From NCBI RefSeq assembly GCF_001661345.1, contig NW_017962933.1:62001-126000 (forward strand): a stretch of 64,000 nt of DNA, written 5' to 3'. The stretch comes from Ascoidea rubescens DSM 1968 (taxonomy: Eukaryota > Ascomycota > Saccharomycetes > Ascoideales > Ascoideaceae). The notes under the pieces were generated by a model that was given only the letters and a program-made list of their open reading frames with translations, searched no databases and was not told where the DNA came from. This document shows, in pieces, positions 1-8,889 of the stretch (positions within the stretch are counted from its first letter, which is position 1; every line of letters starts with the position of its first letter). A program made the position numbers and the translations under genes.

Positions 1-1185
1 AACATATCAATATCTGATTTTTTAATGAGTAATAAATCAAATATTCCTTCAAAGATCCCAATTCCAACTAACGGTTTAACGTTGTCTCCAACAAGATCCC
101 CCAATAAGCTATCTCCTAGTAAATTATCCCCCAACAAATTATCTCCTGATAAACTATCGCCCAATAAACAAATCGATAATAGCACTAATCAAAGAAAAAA
201 ATTCATGTCTCCAACTCATAACCCAAATAATAAATCAAAACTAATATTAGCCACATCTACTCCATCAAAATACAATACAAATACTAATAATCCCTTAACT
301 TCTCCAACTAAAATTCCCTCTCCTTTAAAAAATGAAATAAAAAATCACATTAGTTCCAATTCCAATTCCAATTCTAATTCTAACTCGAATTTAAATCCAA
401 ATTTGGATTCTCCCAAAAGGAAAAATAACTTGATTAATAAACAATTGCAAAAAATTTATGAAGAGGAAATCACATATAAAAAGACTCCCTCAAGGAGTTC
501 AAATAAAAGACAAAGTATCATAAGTGAAGTCTTACTAAAATCTTTTCATTCTCCAAATTTTAACAAAAATAAAAATAAAAATATTAACATCAGTGATAAT
601 ACTAGCAATAACAAAAATGCCAATAATAATAATACTAAAAATAGCACAGCAACTCAAACTAAAATTTCGACTAGCAAGAAAAGAAAATCATCATTTGGTA
701 TTAATAACGATATATCACTTATACTAAAACCATCTACAAAGAATAGTAAACTAAGTAAATCTAAAAAGCCTTCTCTTTTCGATATAGACAATGACGACGA
801 TGACGATGATAACGATATTTTTACTCAAACTTTAAAAAGATTGTCATCTAAAAATAAAAACACCAACTCAAACAACGATATCAAAAAAATAAAAAAGAAA
901 AGAAAATTAGCGGGTGGTGGCATTCAATTTGATGAAAATGACGATGAAAATTTTGGTAATTACGATATCGAAGATTCAATGCATACTCCAATGGTTACCA
1001 ACATCAGAAACAATAAAAACAATATCAAGGATACATCTATTTTTGATAAATCGCCCTCTCCTGTTAAAAAATTGCCCACTATGAAAAACAAGTCTCCTGT
1101 GAAAAAAGTCCAATCTGAAGATAAGAAAAACGACAATAGCTTCAGTCCTCTAAGAAATGACAAAAAGAGAGTATTTAGAGTTTGA
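1..1185 (+). CDS. 3' part of a Ser/Asn/Lys-rich protein with an array of CDK-type sites
   Basis: The reading frame is open from the first base of the window, so the gene probably starts upstream; the first ATG seen is at 25 (386 codons from there). The product is almost wholly low-complexity and very basic, with Lys/Arg clusters and one acidic run (about residues 255-263), as expected of a disordered nuclear protein. Between 85 and 168 it carries six consecutive S-P-x-K/R units spaced 4-5 residues apart (SPTR, SPNK, SPSK, SPNK, SPDK, SPNK). More SPTK, SPKR and SPVK sites follow, the last two close to the C-terminus. S-P-x-K/R is the full cyclin-dependent kinase consensus. The protein ends with a basic KKRVFRV. 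I do not recognise the family. A kinetochore, spindle or cell-cycle protein, or a kinesin tail, is possible but not shown. Confidence 0.6.
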   Translation, partial: NISISDFLMSNKSNIPSKIPIPTNGLTLSPTRSPNKLSPSKLSPNKLSPDKLSPNKQIDNSTNQRKKFMSPTHNPNNKSKLILATSTPSKYNTNTNNPLTSPTKIPSPLKNEIKNHISSNSNSNSNSNSNLNPNLDSPKRKNNLINKQLQKIYEEEITYKKTPSRSSNKRQSIISEVLLKSFHSPNFNKNKNKNINISDNTSNNKNANNNNTKNSTATQTKISTSKKRKSSFGINNDISLILKPSTKNSKLSKSKKPSLFDIDNDDDDDDNDIFTQTLKRLSSKNKNTNSNNDIKKIKKKRKLAGGGIQFDENDDENFGNYDIEDSMHTPMVTNIRNNKNNIKDTSIFDKSPSPVKKLPTMKNKSPVKKVQSEDKKNDNSFSPLRNDKKRVFRV

Positions 1186-1483
1186 AAATTTCACTTGGTG
1201 GCCTAAATATGTTATTATTTCCACCACTTCCACCACTTCCACCATTTTCTGTGACCAGACCCCCTTCTTACTTCAACTCCCCTCCCATTCCCGCACACAG
1301 ACCCCGTTTCCGAGGTCCAGACCGCCCACACGTATCATATAGTTTCTTTCTCTAATAAACACTTTTCTCTCTTATCGTCGCTTTTTTTCAAGATTGTAGC
1401 TTCACCAACTGAGATCAATTGACAGAGTAATTGATTACCAGCTTCATTCGTTTGTCTCCAATACTTGCATATATGCTTACTTG

Positions 1484-2545
1484 ATGAGAATGAAGTTGAT
1501 ACCAAACACCAGTTTCTTGTCTTACTTGACATTGTTTTTTTTCTGGTTAAATCTTATCAGTTGTGCCATATCAAAAGATGAGTTAAAGTCTCTTAGGTCT
1601 AAATCTCCATTGGGCATAATCCAGATAAATGATAATAATTTTGAAAAAATTTTACAAGGAGAAAGAAATCATTATTTTGTCTTGATGTTTACTGCCACGA
1701 ATCCTCAAATTCCCTGCGATGTCTGTAAAGAATTTTTACCAACTTTTTCACAAGTTGCAAGCTCATATAACAGTCTAAATTCTAATGACGATAAATTATT
1801 TTTTGGTATTGCTGAATTTATAAATAACAAAAAGTTGTTTGGTTATTTAAAAATGAAAAATGTTCCTCATCTTTGGGTTTTACCTCCAAACACTAACCTC
1901 AATGAAGCTAAATATTATGGAATTGAAGATGAATCTGAACTAGAGCTTCAATACGATATTAAGGTCTCAAAACATTTCAATTATCAGATCAATTCAAAAA
2001 GATCAACTCCCTTAGAGTTTGCCAAATTCATCTCTCAGGCTTCTCATATTTCTATTCAAGTAAAACAACCAATTAATTCCCAAGAATATTTAACATATGT
2101 TTTATTTGGCTTTGCCATTTTATTAATTATCAAAAAGAGATCTGGTAGAATAGTTAATAATATTAAAAAAGGCAAAATTTGGTCAGTATTATCAGTATTA
2201 TTTTCAATTTGTTTTGTGAGTGGTTATATGTTTACATTTGTTAAAAACGTTCCATTTGTTGCAAATAATGATAAAAAGGAATTTATATATATATCTGGTG
2301 GTCAATCGTATCAATTCGGTATTGAGATTCTAATAGTTGGTGGTGTTTATGCAATTCTTGGTGCGTTAGTTTGTATTTTGGTACTATACATTCCAAATCT
2401 AAATGAAGAAGAATACGATGATGTTAAAAAAAATACATTGGTTTTAATTTTAGTTTTTCTAATCTATTTATTTTATAGTCTATTGACATCTATAGTGTTA
2501 AGGAAGGACTCAAGTTATATTAATTGGTTTACAAAAATGATTTAA
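1484..2545 (+). CDS. OST3: Oligosaccharyltransferase subunit Ost3 (thioredoxin-like, four-TM)
   Basis: This is an ER membrane subunit of the oligosaccharyltransferase complex, which N-glycosylates nascent proteins; Ost3/Ost6 (human TUSC3/MAGT1) trap substrate cysteines. An N-terminal signal peptide (about residues 1-28) is followed by a luminal thioredoxin-like domain with the redox motif CDVC in the context TATNPQIPCDVC, then four hydrophobic segments in the C-terminal half. The stretch WSVLSVLFSICFVSGYMF and the following YQFGIE match the Ost3 membrane region. The length of 353 residues is close to the yeast protein. I take the ATG at 1484; a second in-frame ATG at 1490 would remove only two residues. 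Ost6 is the alternative, but the membrane region looks more like Ost3. Confidence 0.9.
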   Translation: MRMKLIPNTSFLSYLTLFFFWLNLISCAISKDELKSLRSKSPLGIIQINDNNFEKILQGERNHYFVLMFTATNPQIPCDVCKEFLPTFSQVASSYNSLNSNDDKLFFGIAEFINNKKLFGYLKMKNVPHLWVLPPNTNLNEAKYYGIEDESELELQYDIKVSKHFNYQINSKRSTPLEFAKFISQASHISIQVKQPINSQEYLTYVLFGFAILLIIKKRSGRIVNNIKKGKIWSVLSVLFSICFVSGYMFTFVKNVPFVANNDKKEFIYISGGQSYQFGIEILIVGGVYAILGALVCILVLYIPNLNEEEYDDVKKNTLVLILVFLIYLFYSLLTSIVLRKDSSYINWFTKMI

Positions 2546-2749
2546 AAGAAAAACAAAACAAAAAACAAAAAAATAACCTCAAAATATATTCTTTACTTCA
2601 AACATGAAAAAATCTCAAATATCAGTTTAAACATTGAAAGATTTTAAACTATTTTATTTTTTATTTCAATTATTATCCCTGTATAATTTCTAATTTTTAA
2701 GTTTTAAAATTTGTTTTCTCCTTCTTTTTTGATTTTCTCCCATCTTTAA

Positions 2750-3832
2750 TTATATTAATTGTTCAGTTTCCTCACCACTCTCGATAATTTGTTCTTCATC
2801 AGATTCACTTTGATTAATAATTATAAACGCAACACATATTAAAACTGCACATAATCCATAAATAAAACTAATCTTTTTATCATTGAATATGACATCCCCA
2901 ATTACTGCCAATGGAATAGTTAATGTTAATCCAACAGTCACTGTTAATGGACTCGTTAGTAATATTGCCTTTGCCCAACAAAAATCAGCGATAAATGATA
3001 TAAAGCAATTAACGATTAAAATTTTCCAAATAAATAAATTGGATGGCATTTCAAATTTTTCTAAATTAAAATAATTCAATATTAAAATCGAAGGCCATAA
3101 TAAAATTAAATTGAAAAATCCAACAAAACCCAAAAATAGTTTCATATTTAATTTACTTTCAACTTTCACTTTTTTTTTCAATAATATTGTATAAATACTG
3201 TAAATAAAAGTTGATATTAATGCTAAAAAATCACCAAATACACTCTTATATGAAACATTATTTTTAATTGAAATATCATCCTCTTCTGTTTCACTATCAA
3301 CTTTGGTCACAATTATTATACAAGTAAATGATAAAATTAATGCAAGTACTTTAGTGCTGTTAACTGTCTCTAATCTGGAAACATAGCCCATTAGTAATGT
3401 AAAAAAAGATGAAGTTGACGTTAAAATAGTTTGTGAAGCCACTGAAGTGTAAGATAACGAAGCATTCATAGTTAAATTTGCCAAAAACCATAGAATACAA
3501 AAATTCATACTTAGTTTCAATGTTTCATTCAATGGCAATTGTTTTTTTTTATTAATCACTGACGAAATTGATCTATCTCCATTTCTATTGAACAATATTG
3601 GCAAAAGATAGAAAATAAAAACACCAGTATTAATATAAGTAATCAAAAAAGGTTTTCTGTATAAATCGTCAGCAAATATTTTGTTAACTAAGAAAGATGA
3701 AGCAACCCATAATATAATAACCAAAGATAATAAATATAACCCCAAATACCAACTAGATGATAGTCTTGTTAAAACCAGTCTTACTTTAGCAGACGTAGAT
3801 GCACCATTATCTGGTAAGCGAAAGCTGTTCAT
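2750..3832 (-). CDS. YML018C: YML018C/THI74-type membrane transporter (drug/metabolite transporter, SLC35F-like)
   Basis: The 360-residue product is a multi-pass membrane protein of the EamA/DMT superfamily with about ten hydrophobic segments. Diagnostic stretches are LVIILWVASSFLVNKIF followed by RKPFLITYINT near the N-terminus, SVASQTILTSTSSFFTL in the middle and FCWAKAILLTSPLTVTVGL near the C-terminus. All three match the S. cerevisiae paralogue pair YML018C/THI74 closely. Those proteins sit in the vacuolar or mitochondrial membrane and their substrates are not firmly established. An acidic, glutamate-rich C-terminal tail ends the protein. The gene is divergent from NSL1 and convergent with OST3, with about 200 bp between the two stops. 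Confidence 0.88.
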   Translation of the reverse strand: MNSFRLPDNGASTSAKVRLVLTRLSSSWYLGLYLLSLVIILWVASSFLVNKIFADDLYRKPFLITYINTGVFIFYLLPILFNRNGDRSISSVINKKKQLPLNETLKLSMNFCILWFLANLTMNASLSYTSVASQTILTSTSSFFTLLMGYVSRLETVNSTKVLALILSFTCIIIVTKVDSETEEDDISIKNNVSYKSVFGDFLALISTFIYSIYTILLKKKVKVESKLNMKLFLGFVGFFNLILLWPSILILNYFNLEKFEMPSNLFIWKILIVNCFISFIADFCWAKAILLTSPLTVTVGLTLTIPLAVIGDVIFNDKKISFIYGLCAVLICVAFIIINQSESDEEQIIESGEETEQLI

Positions 3833-4429
3833 TGCTATATTTCATAGAAATGATGAATCGAAACAGAAGAGAACAGAAAAAGGTGGATCACAATCTGGAA
3901 GAAGATGCCATTGGCCAATGTTAGCCTCCTTAGACACTCAAATATGGAAAAGGAGAAGCCTTGATTATAATAAAATGCAAATTCGTTATTTGAATGTGTG
4001 CTAAACTGTTATATCGCCTACGTTTTATTATCAAAATTACAATTTGGCTCTTGCTGGTCGATTCGAGGATTGTAAACTGAGCTATTCAGTTGATTTAAAT
4101 CATCATCTGTGTTACTATGATCAATAAACCAGGCTGGATATGATGGAGGGAATTACAGAACCTACAGAATTGGCTTATCTATCCCAAGGCCCCTCAATTG
4201 CTTTCAGCTCGACCAAACTCAATCCCAAAGCTCTCTGTGAGTTTGAATCCCCAGAAAAAGGCTCCTTATCAACTAAAGCTGTTGATCAGTAAAACTCTGG
4301 TGATGTATTTTACACGACCGTGTAAATCCAGGAACGAAGGACGCTAGGAAATTGTTTACAAAAATACCACTCTTTGGAAGATAAACAACAAACAGATCGT
4401 ATCTAGACATAACCTGCCTGCCTGAAGAG
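3833..4429. other. Divergent intergenic region between the transporter gene and NSL1
   Basis: This 597-bp shared promoter region has no supported gene; the short open frame over 3681-4004 overlaps the transporter start and looks accidental. It contains the 8-bp-arm palindrome listed separately, about 100 bp upstream of NSL1. No tRNA or other RNA was recognised. Confidence 0.6.
4309..4326. promoter_or_regulatory. Candidate operator palindrome upstream of NSL1
   Basis: TTTACACG and CGTGTAAA form a perfect 8-bp inverted repeat around a 2-bp AC spacer, 104 bp upstream of the NSL1 start. Its length and position suit the binding site of a dimeric regulator, but no known factor is identified. Confidence 0.35.
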
Positions 4430-5216
4430 ATGGATTCCAACTTCGAGAAAATACATTTGCAGAAGGCAGATGTGAAGTATCTTTACCATCAGGTTCACAA
4501 GGCTGCAATGGACAAATTGAACTTGTATCTACCATCTGAATCTCAGCAGGCTGATAACAACAACGAGGAAGATCCAGTCAGAGAGAAGGTCAGATTATTA
4601 GTAGAGGAGTTTATTTTGAATTCATTCGAATTGACAAAATACTCTTGCATTATCGATGGCAAAGAGTTTTTGGATGATGACGACCCGTTGAGACAAATTT
4701 TGGTAAACAACAGTAGTAATAGAAAAAATAAGAACCAGGAAAGAAGAGAAGAAATTGAATCATTTGATTTTGAATTGAACCAAAAATTGAGAGAAGCCTA
4801 TAAAGCAGTTGAAGATGAAACTGTTAAAGTAACAGAGAAAAGAAGAAATTTGCCTCAAAAGTCAGTTAAATTGTTTGAAGAACAGCAGAATATAAACAAA
4901 TCCAAAATTGATACATCGTTGAGTAAATTAGAAGAAATTGAAAAGCAAATTGATCAAGATTATCAAAACGAAGACAATGGAATATATATAGACGATGAAG
5001 TTAAAACTGATTACGAAGATATGATGGCTGAATTTAATGATACATTAAAAAGATTACAAGAGGTCAAACAAGTAAGTAATTTATTGTTTTTTAAGATCAA
5101 CTATTTTAGTACTGTATTATTAACAGCTTTTATAGCATGTTCCTCAACGTAAACAAGAATTAGAGAAACTCCAAGTTTTGATGAACTTTGTTGAAAGCAA
5201 TTACGATTTTAAATAA
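4430..5216 (+). CDS. NSL1: Kinetochore MIND/Mis12-complex subunit Nsl1 (two exons)
   Basis: Nsl1, with Mtw1, Nnf1 and Dsn1, forms the MIND complex that joins the inner kinetochore to Ndc80 and Spc105. The N-terminal segment YLYHQVHKAAMDKL and the central FDFELNQKLREAYKAVEDETVKV followed by RRNLPQK match the yeast protein in order and spacing; most of the rest is predicted coiled coil. Exon 1 is 4430-5071 and exon 2 is 5136-5216. Splicing continues the frame from VKQ into HVPQRKQELEKLQVLMNF, which fits the known Nsl1 C-terminal helix, giving 240 residues against 216 in S. cerevisiae. Without splicing the frame ends at 5152 with an unrelated hydrophobic tail. The SPC25 gene, whose product binds MIND, lies 51 kb away in this window. 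Confidence 0.88.
5072..5135 (+). other. Spliceosomal intron in NSL1 (64 nt, phase 0)
   Basis: The 5' site is GTAAGT directly after the CAA codon, a branch-like TATTAAC lies at 5118-5124, and the 3' site is TATAG at 5131-5135, 12 nt after the branch A. An earlier AG at 5126 would bring an immediate stop. Only the 5135 site restores a C-terminus that resembles Nsl1. The length is not a multiple of three. Confidence 0.85.
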
Positions 5217-5724
5217 TCAATGTTTTTTTTTCCATAAAGAATGTTGCATTTTCTTATTATTGTTTTCAAATTTATTCAATTAAAAGATGCAAATAAGAAT
5301 AAGTAAGTAAAAAAAAGTGATTCAAATAACTGCTTATCTTTCAAAGATATCTTTACAAAACAGAAGATGCTGCAAGTAATCAGATCTCGTATTTGATTTT
5401 TTTTTTGAAATCAATCTTATTCTTAATCAAACTTTATAAACCCGGTGTAGTTTTGATTAAAGTTATAAGAAGTCAATTATGTCAAACATAAATTATAAAA
5501 ATTAACAAATTTTGGAATTATTTTGATTGCACATATCAATACTTATAATTATTAATAAAAAGCCATACAATAATACATTAAATTTTATTTACCTCTAAAT
5601 TAAAATGCTTTGGAATATATAAACAGAAACTTGAATAAAAAAAACATAAATAAATAAATAAATAAATAAATGAATAAACAAAAAATGGGGTTTTTTTTTA
5701 AACAAAAAAAAAATTATAACTCAT
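5217..5724. other. Convergent intergenic region NSL1/CIR2
   Basis: This AT-rich 3' spacer between two convergent genes has A/T runs and an AAAT tetranucleotide repeat near 5648-5672. I see no gene or structured RNA in it. Confidence 0.6.
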
Positions 5725-7761
5725 TTATGTTAAAACATACTTAGGACCATCACCACCCTCAGGGACAGTCCAGTTAATATCTTGAGCGGGAGTTTTTATA
5801 TCGCAAGTTTTACAATGAATGCAATTTTGAGAATTAATTTGAAATTCCACCTTAGTTTTATCTGATTCATCTTGAATATATTCATAAACACCTGCTGGAC
5901 AAAATTTGTTTTCAATACCCTTATATTTTTCAAATGATTGTTTAACATGATTTTCAAATGCTTGTTTAGAAGCATCACCTAGCCTTAAATGGGATTTTTC
6001 ATCTTCATCATGATAAGTTCCAGTTCTAGAAACAGATTCTAAAAGATCAAAAGTTATTTTACCATCGGATTTTGGATAATTGATTGGTTTATATTCACTA
6101 GCAGGTCTAGTTTCTGAAGCATCAGAATGATGATGATGAAAAGTCCAGCTTTCACAACCTCTAAGTAACATAGTTTCTAAACCAGAATAAATCATTCCAC
6201 CAAAATTTCCTAAAAATGTATTAAAAGAAGGTCTAACATTACGGACCTCATATAATTCCTCATAAACCCAAGAGTTATTAAAGGCTTTTTCATAATCGTC
6301 TAGTATAAATGGAGAAGTTTCAGGGTCATAATTTTTATTTGGGTCATTTAAAGATTTAAAAATTGATTCGGCAGCGAGGATGCCTGACTTAATAGCAGTA
6401 TGGGTTCCTTTAATTTTCGGGACATTAACAAAACCGGCAGCACAACCAACTAATAAACCTCCAGGGAAATATAATTTTGGAATTGACTGTAAACCACCTT
6501 CATTTAAAGCTCTTGCACCATATGAGATACAATTACCATCTTTAAGTATTTGAGTATAAAAAGGATGAGATTTCATTTGTTGGAATTCTTGATAGGGAGA
6601 TATATAAGGGTTTTTATAATCCAAACCAATGACTAGGCCTAATGTTACTAGGTTATCATCAAAATGATACATAAAGCCACCACCATAGGTGTCATTTGAT
6701 AGAGGATAACCCAAAGTATGAGCTACATAACCTTTTTTAAAATTTTGAGGTTTAACTTCCCAAACTTCTTTGATTCCTATACCATAGGTTTGATGATCTT
6801 TATTTTGTCTAAGATTAAAATTTGAGATTGCCTTTTTAGATAAAGAGCCATGACAACCCTCAGCTAATACAGTTAATTTTGAATGAAACTCCATGCCTCT
6901 TTCAAATGAATCCTTTGGAAGACCACTTTTCGAGATTCCAACATCTTTGGTTGCAATACCTTTAATTGCAGATTTATCATCATTATAAATGAGTTCAGAG
7001 ACAGAAATTCCGGGATAAATTTCTACGCCTAATTCCTCTGCTACTTCAGATAAATATTTATTAACCTGATTTAGAGAGACAATATAGTTTTTATTTTTAT
7101 TTTGAATTTGAGGAGGTTCAGGTATTGGATATTTTGATTCATCCATTAAAAAATAAAAATGCTCGTCATTTACTAAAGTGACTAAATCAGGAGGTAAAGG
7201 GATTCCTTCACCATTTTCATCATAAAACTCACTATCAGGGAATAGTTCTCTTAGAGATCTTGGTTCAATTACTGCACCAGATAACGTATGGGCACCAATT
7301 TCGGAAGCCTTTTCTAAAAGAACTATTCTCAATTCACCGTTTCCTTGTTCATTATCTAATTGTTTTAATTTTATGGCAGTCGCTAAACCAGCGGGACCAC
7401 CCCCCACTATACAGACATCGGCTTCGTCTATAGCTCTTTCTGATAGCAAAATTTCTTGCTCTTCTTCAGACATTTCTTTAAAAGGGATTTCGTAAATGGG
7501 GAGGTTATTTAAATTTGAAGAATTAAAATTTCTCTTTAGTATGCAGGGTCTTATTAAAGAGTTGGTTGATATATATGCATTTTTTGATTTATTATTAATG
7601 CTGATATTATTTATAATATTATTATTATTGCTGTATTTTCCAAAATATGACTTTGGAGATGAATTTAAACTTGAAAAGGATCTTTTTGATGATAAAGTTT
7701 TGAAGGAAATCAAGCCTAAATTTTTATCCAAAGTTGATTTTGTTAGATGTGCTATCGACAT
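5725..7761 (-). CDS. CIR2: Electron-transfer-flavoprotein:ubiquinone oxidoreductase (ETF-QO)
   Basis: This mitochondrial inner-membrane enzyme passes electrons from ETF to ubiquinone using FAD and a 4Fe-4S cluster (ETFDH in animals, CIR2 in S. cerevisiae). The N-terminus (about 100 residues) is Ser/Asn/Arg-rich, has few acidic residues and looks like a mitochondrial presequence. The FAD motif DVCIVGGGPAGLATA lies at about residues 113-127. The ubiquinone and membrane region includes GLQSIPKLYFPGGLLVG. The C-terminal ferredoxin-like part has CPAGVYEY at about 619 and NCIHCKTCDIKTP at about 646, supplying the four cluster cysteines. The length of 678 residues is slightly above the family norm because of the long leader. 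The start is the ATG at 7761. It is divergent from the TQT-repeat gene. Confidence 0.95.
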   Translation of the reverse strand: MSIAHLTKSTLDKNLGLISFKTLSSKRSFSSLNSSPKSYFGKYSNNNNIINNISINNKSKNAYISTNSLIRPCILKRNFNSSNLNNLPIYEIPFKEMSEEEQEILLSERAIDEADVCIVGGGPAGLATAIKLKQLDNEQGNGELRIVLLEKASEIGAHTLSGAVIEPRSLRELFPDSEFYDENGEGIPLPPDLVTLVNDEHFYFLMDESKYPIPEPPQIQNKNKNYIVSLNQVNKYLSEVAEELGVEIYPGISVSELIYNDDKSAIKGIATKDVGISKSGLPKDSFERGMEFHSKLTVLAEGCHGSLSKKAISNFNLRQNKDHQTYGIGIKEVWEVKPQNFKKGYVAHTLGYPLSNDTYGGGFMYHFDDNLVTLGLVIGLDYKNPYISPYQEFQQMKSHPFYTQILKDGNCISYGARALNEGGLQSIPKLYFPGGLLVGCAAGFVNVPKIKGTHTAIKSGILAAESIFKSLNDPNKNYDPETSPFILDDYEKAFNNSWVYEELYEVRNVRPSFNTFLGNFGGMIYSGLETMLLRGCESWTFHHHHSDASETRPASEYKPINYPKSDGKITFDLLESVSRTGTYHDEDEKSHLRLGDASKQAFENHVKQSFEKYKGIENKFCPAGVYEYIQDESDKTKVEFQINSQNCIHCKTCDIKTPAQDINWTVPEGGDGPKYVLT

Positions 7762-8889
7762 TGGGAAGAAACAGTGAAATTAATATATTTATAGTATTAT
7801 TTTTTTGATTTTTTGGTTGATTTTTTTTGGTTTTTTTTTGATTTATATACAAGATATATTAAAACGATATCAAAAGTGTGTGTTTTCCCTTAATTTTTTA
7901 TTATTTAAATTGCATAGTATTTATTAAAGTTCTTTAGAATATATTGACTTGATCTGAGTTGATATAAAATAACGAGATTAAAAAAATTTCATGCTATTAC
8001 TCATCTGATAAAATATATCCTCAAAACAAAGGTGTATATCAAAGGTTTTGTGTGGAGTAGGGAGCGTGAACCTACAAGTGCCTATGTATTTGTTGTGATT
8101 GCACAGGGATAGCACAGGTACAGATCGAGATTCGAACGATGGCGCTGTTGGGATGAGACGAACAAAGGTAGCGGACCAATCCGGATCTATGCATTTCAAA
8201 TCCCCCACATCAAGTCACGTCAGCACTTACGTAAGCATCCATGGCTGTGGTCTTATCTGGCGCTCGCCAGGACAATAGAAACTGTTGCTTGGCACTGCCT
8301 GGCTGAGCGCTGAACAGGGCCCACGACCGATATCAGACAACCCGCAGCACAGAGACCCCGTTGTTTTAAAGGACCCGCTGGTCACAAAGAGTACTTCAAA
8401 AGACGCGGACGAGTCGTGTCTTGATGCATAAGCTGCATGGTGCGCAGTATCCTAAGTAGGAGAAACTCACTTTCCGTATTAGGCATGGTGTGGAATTTGC
8501 TTTCATTCATCTTCTTCTCTTCATTCATCTTCATTTGTTTTTTCCCTCTATTTTCTTTCTTTAATTTAATAAAAACGTTTTTTGTCATATTTTATCCAAA
8601 GAATACTCTTTGAAATCTGTATATTAGTTGATGAGGAAGTAAAAGGGACGTTTGAGTAGACTTTTCCTTTTAAATTCATAGTGCCCCAACTGTTGTCCAC
8701 TCCTTAATTGAAATTTTGAATTTTAGAAAAAGCAATATAAATAACAATATAAGGTCATCTATTAGTGTTTAATTATATTTTTGTGTTTCTTTTTTTGTCT
8801 CAGTTTTTGTTGGTCTTCTATTTCTTGCTCTTATCTTTTAATCCTTTAATAATTAATAATAATCTAATATTTTATTATAACATAGTACA
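7762..8889. other. Divergent intergenic region CIR2 / TQT-repeat gene, with a GC-richer island
   Basis: No supported gene is present in these 1.1 kb. The central part (about 8040-8480) is clearly richer in G and C than its AT-rich flanks and has mixed, non-repetitive sequence, like several other promoter islands in this window. Short open frames here have no coding character. A GATTCGAAC segment near 8130 resembles a tRNA T-loop but has no matching stem. Confidence 0.55.

Noticed and set aside
8095-8215. tRNA-like GATTCGAAC on the minus strand
   Set aside because: No five-base T-stem and no acceptor stem at the right distance.
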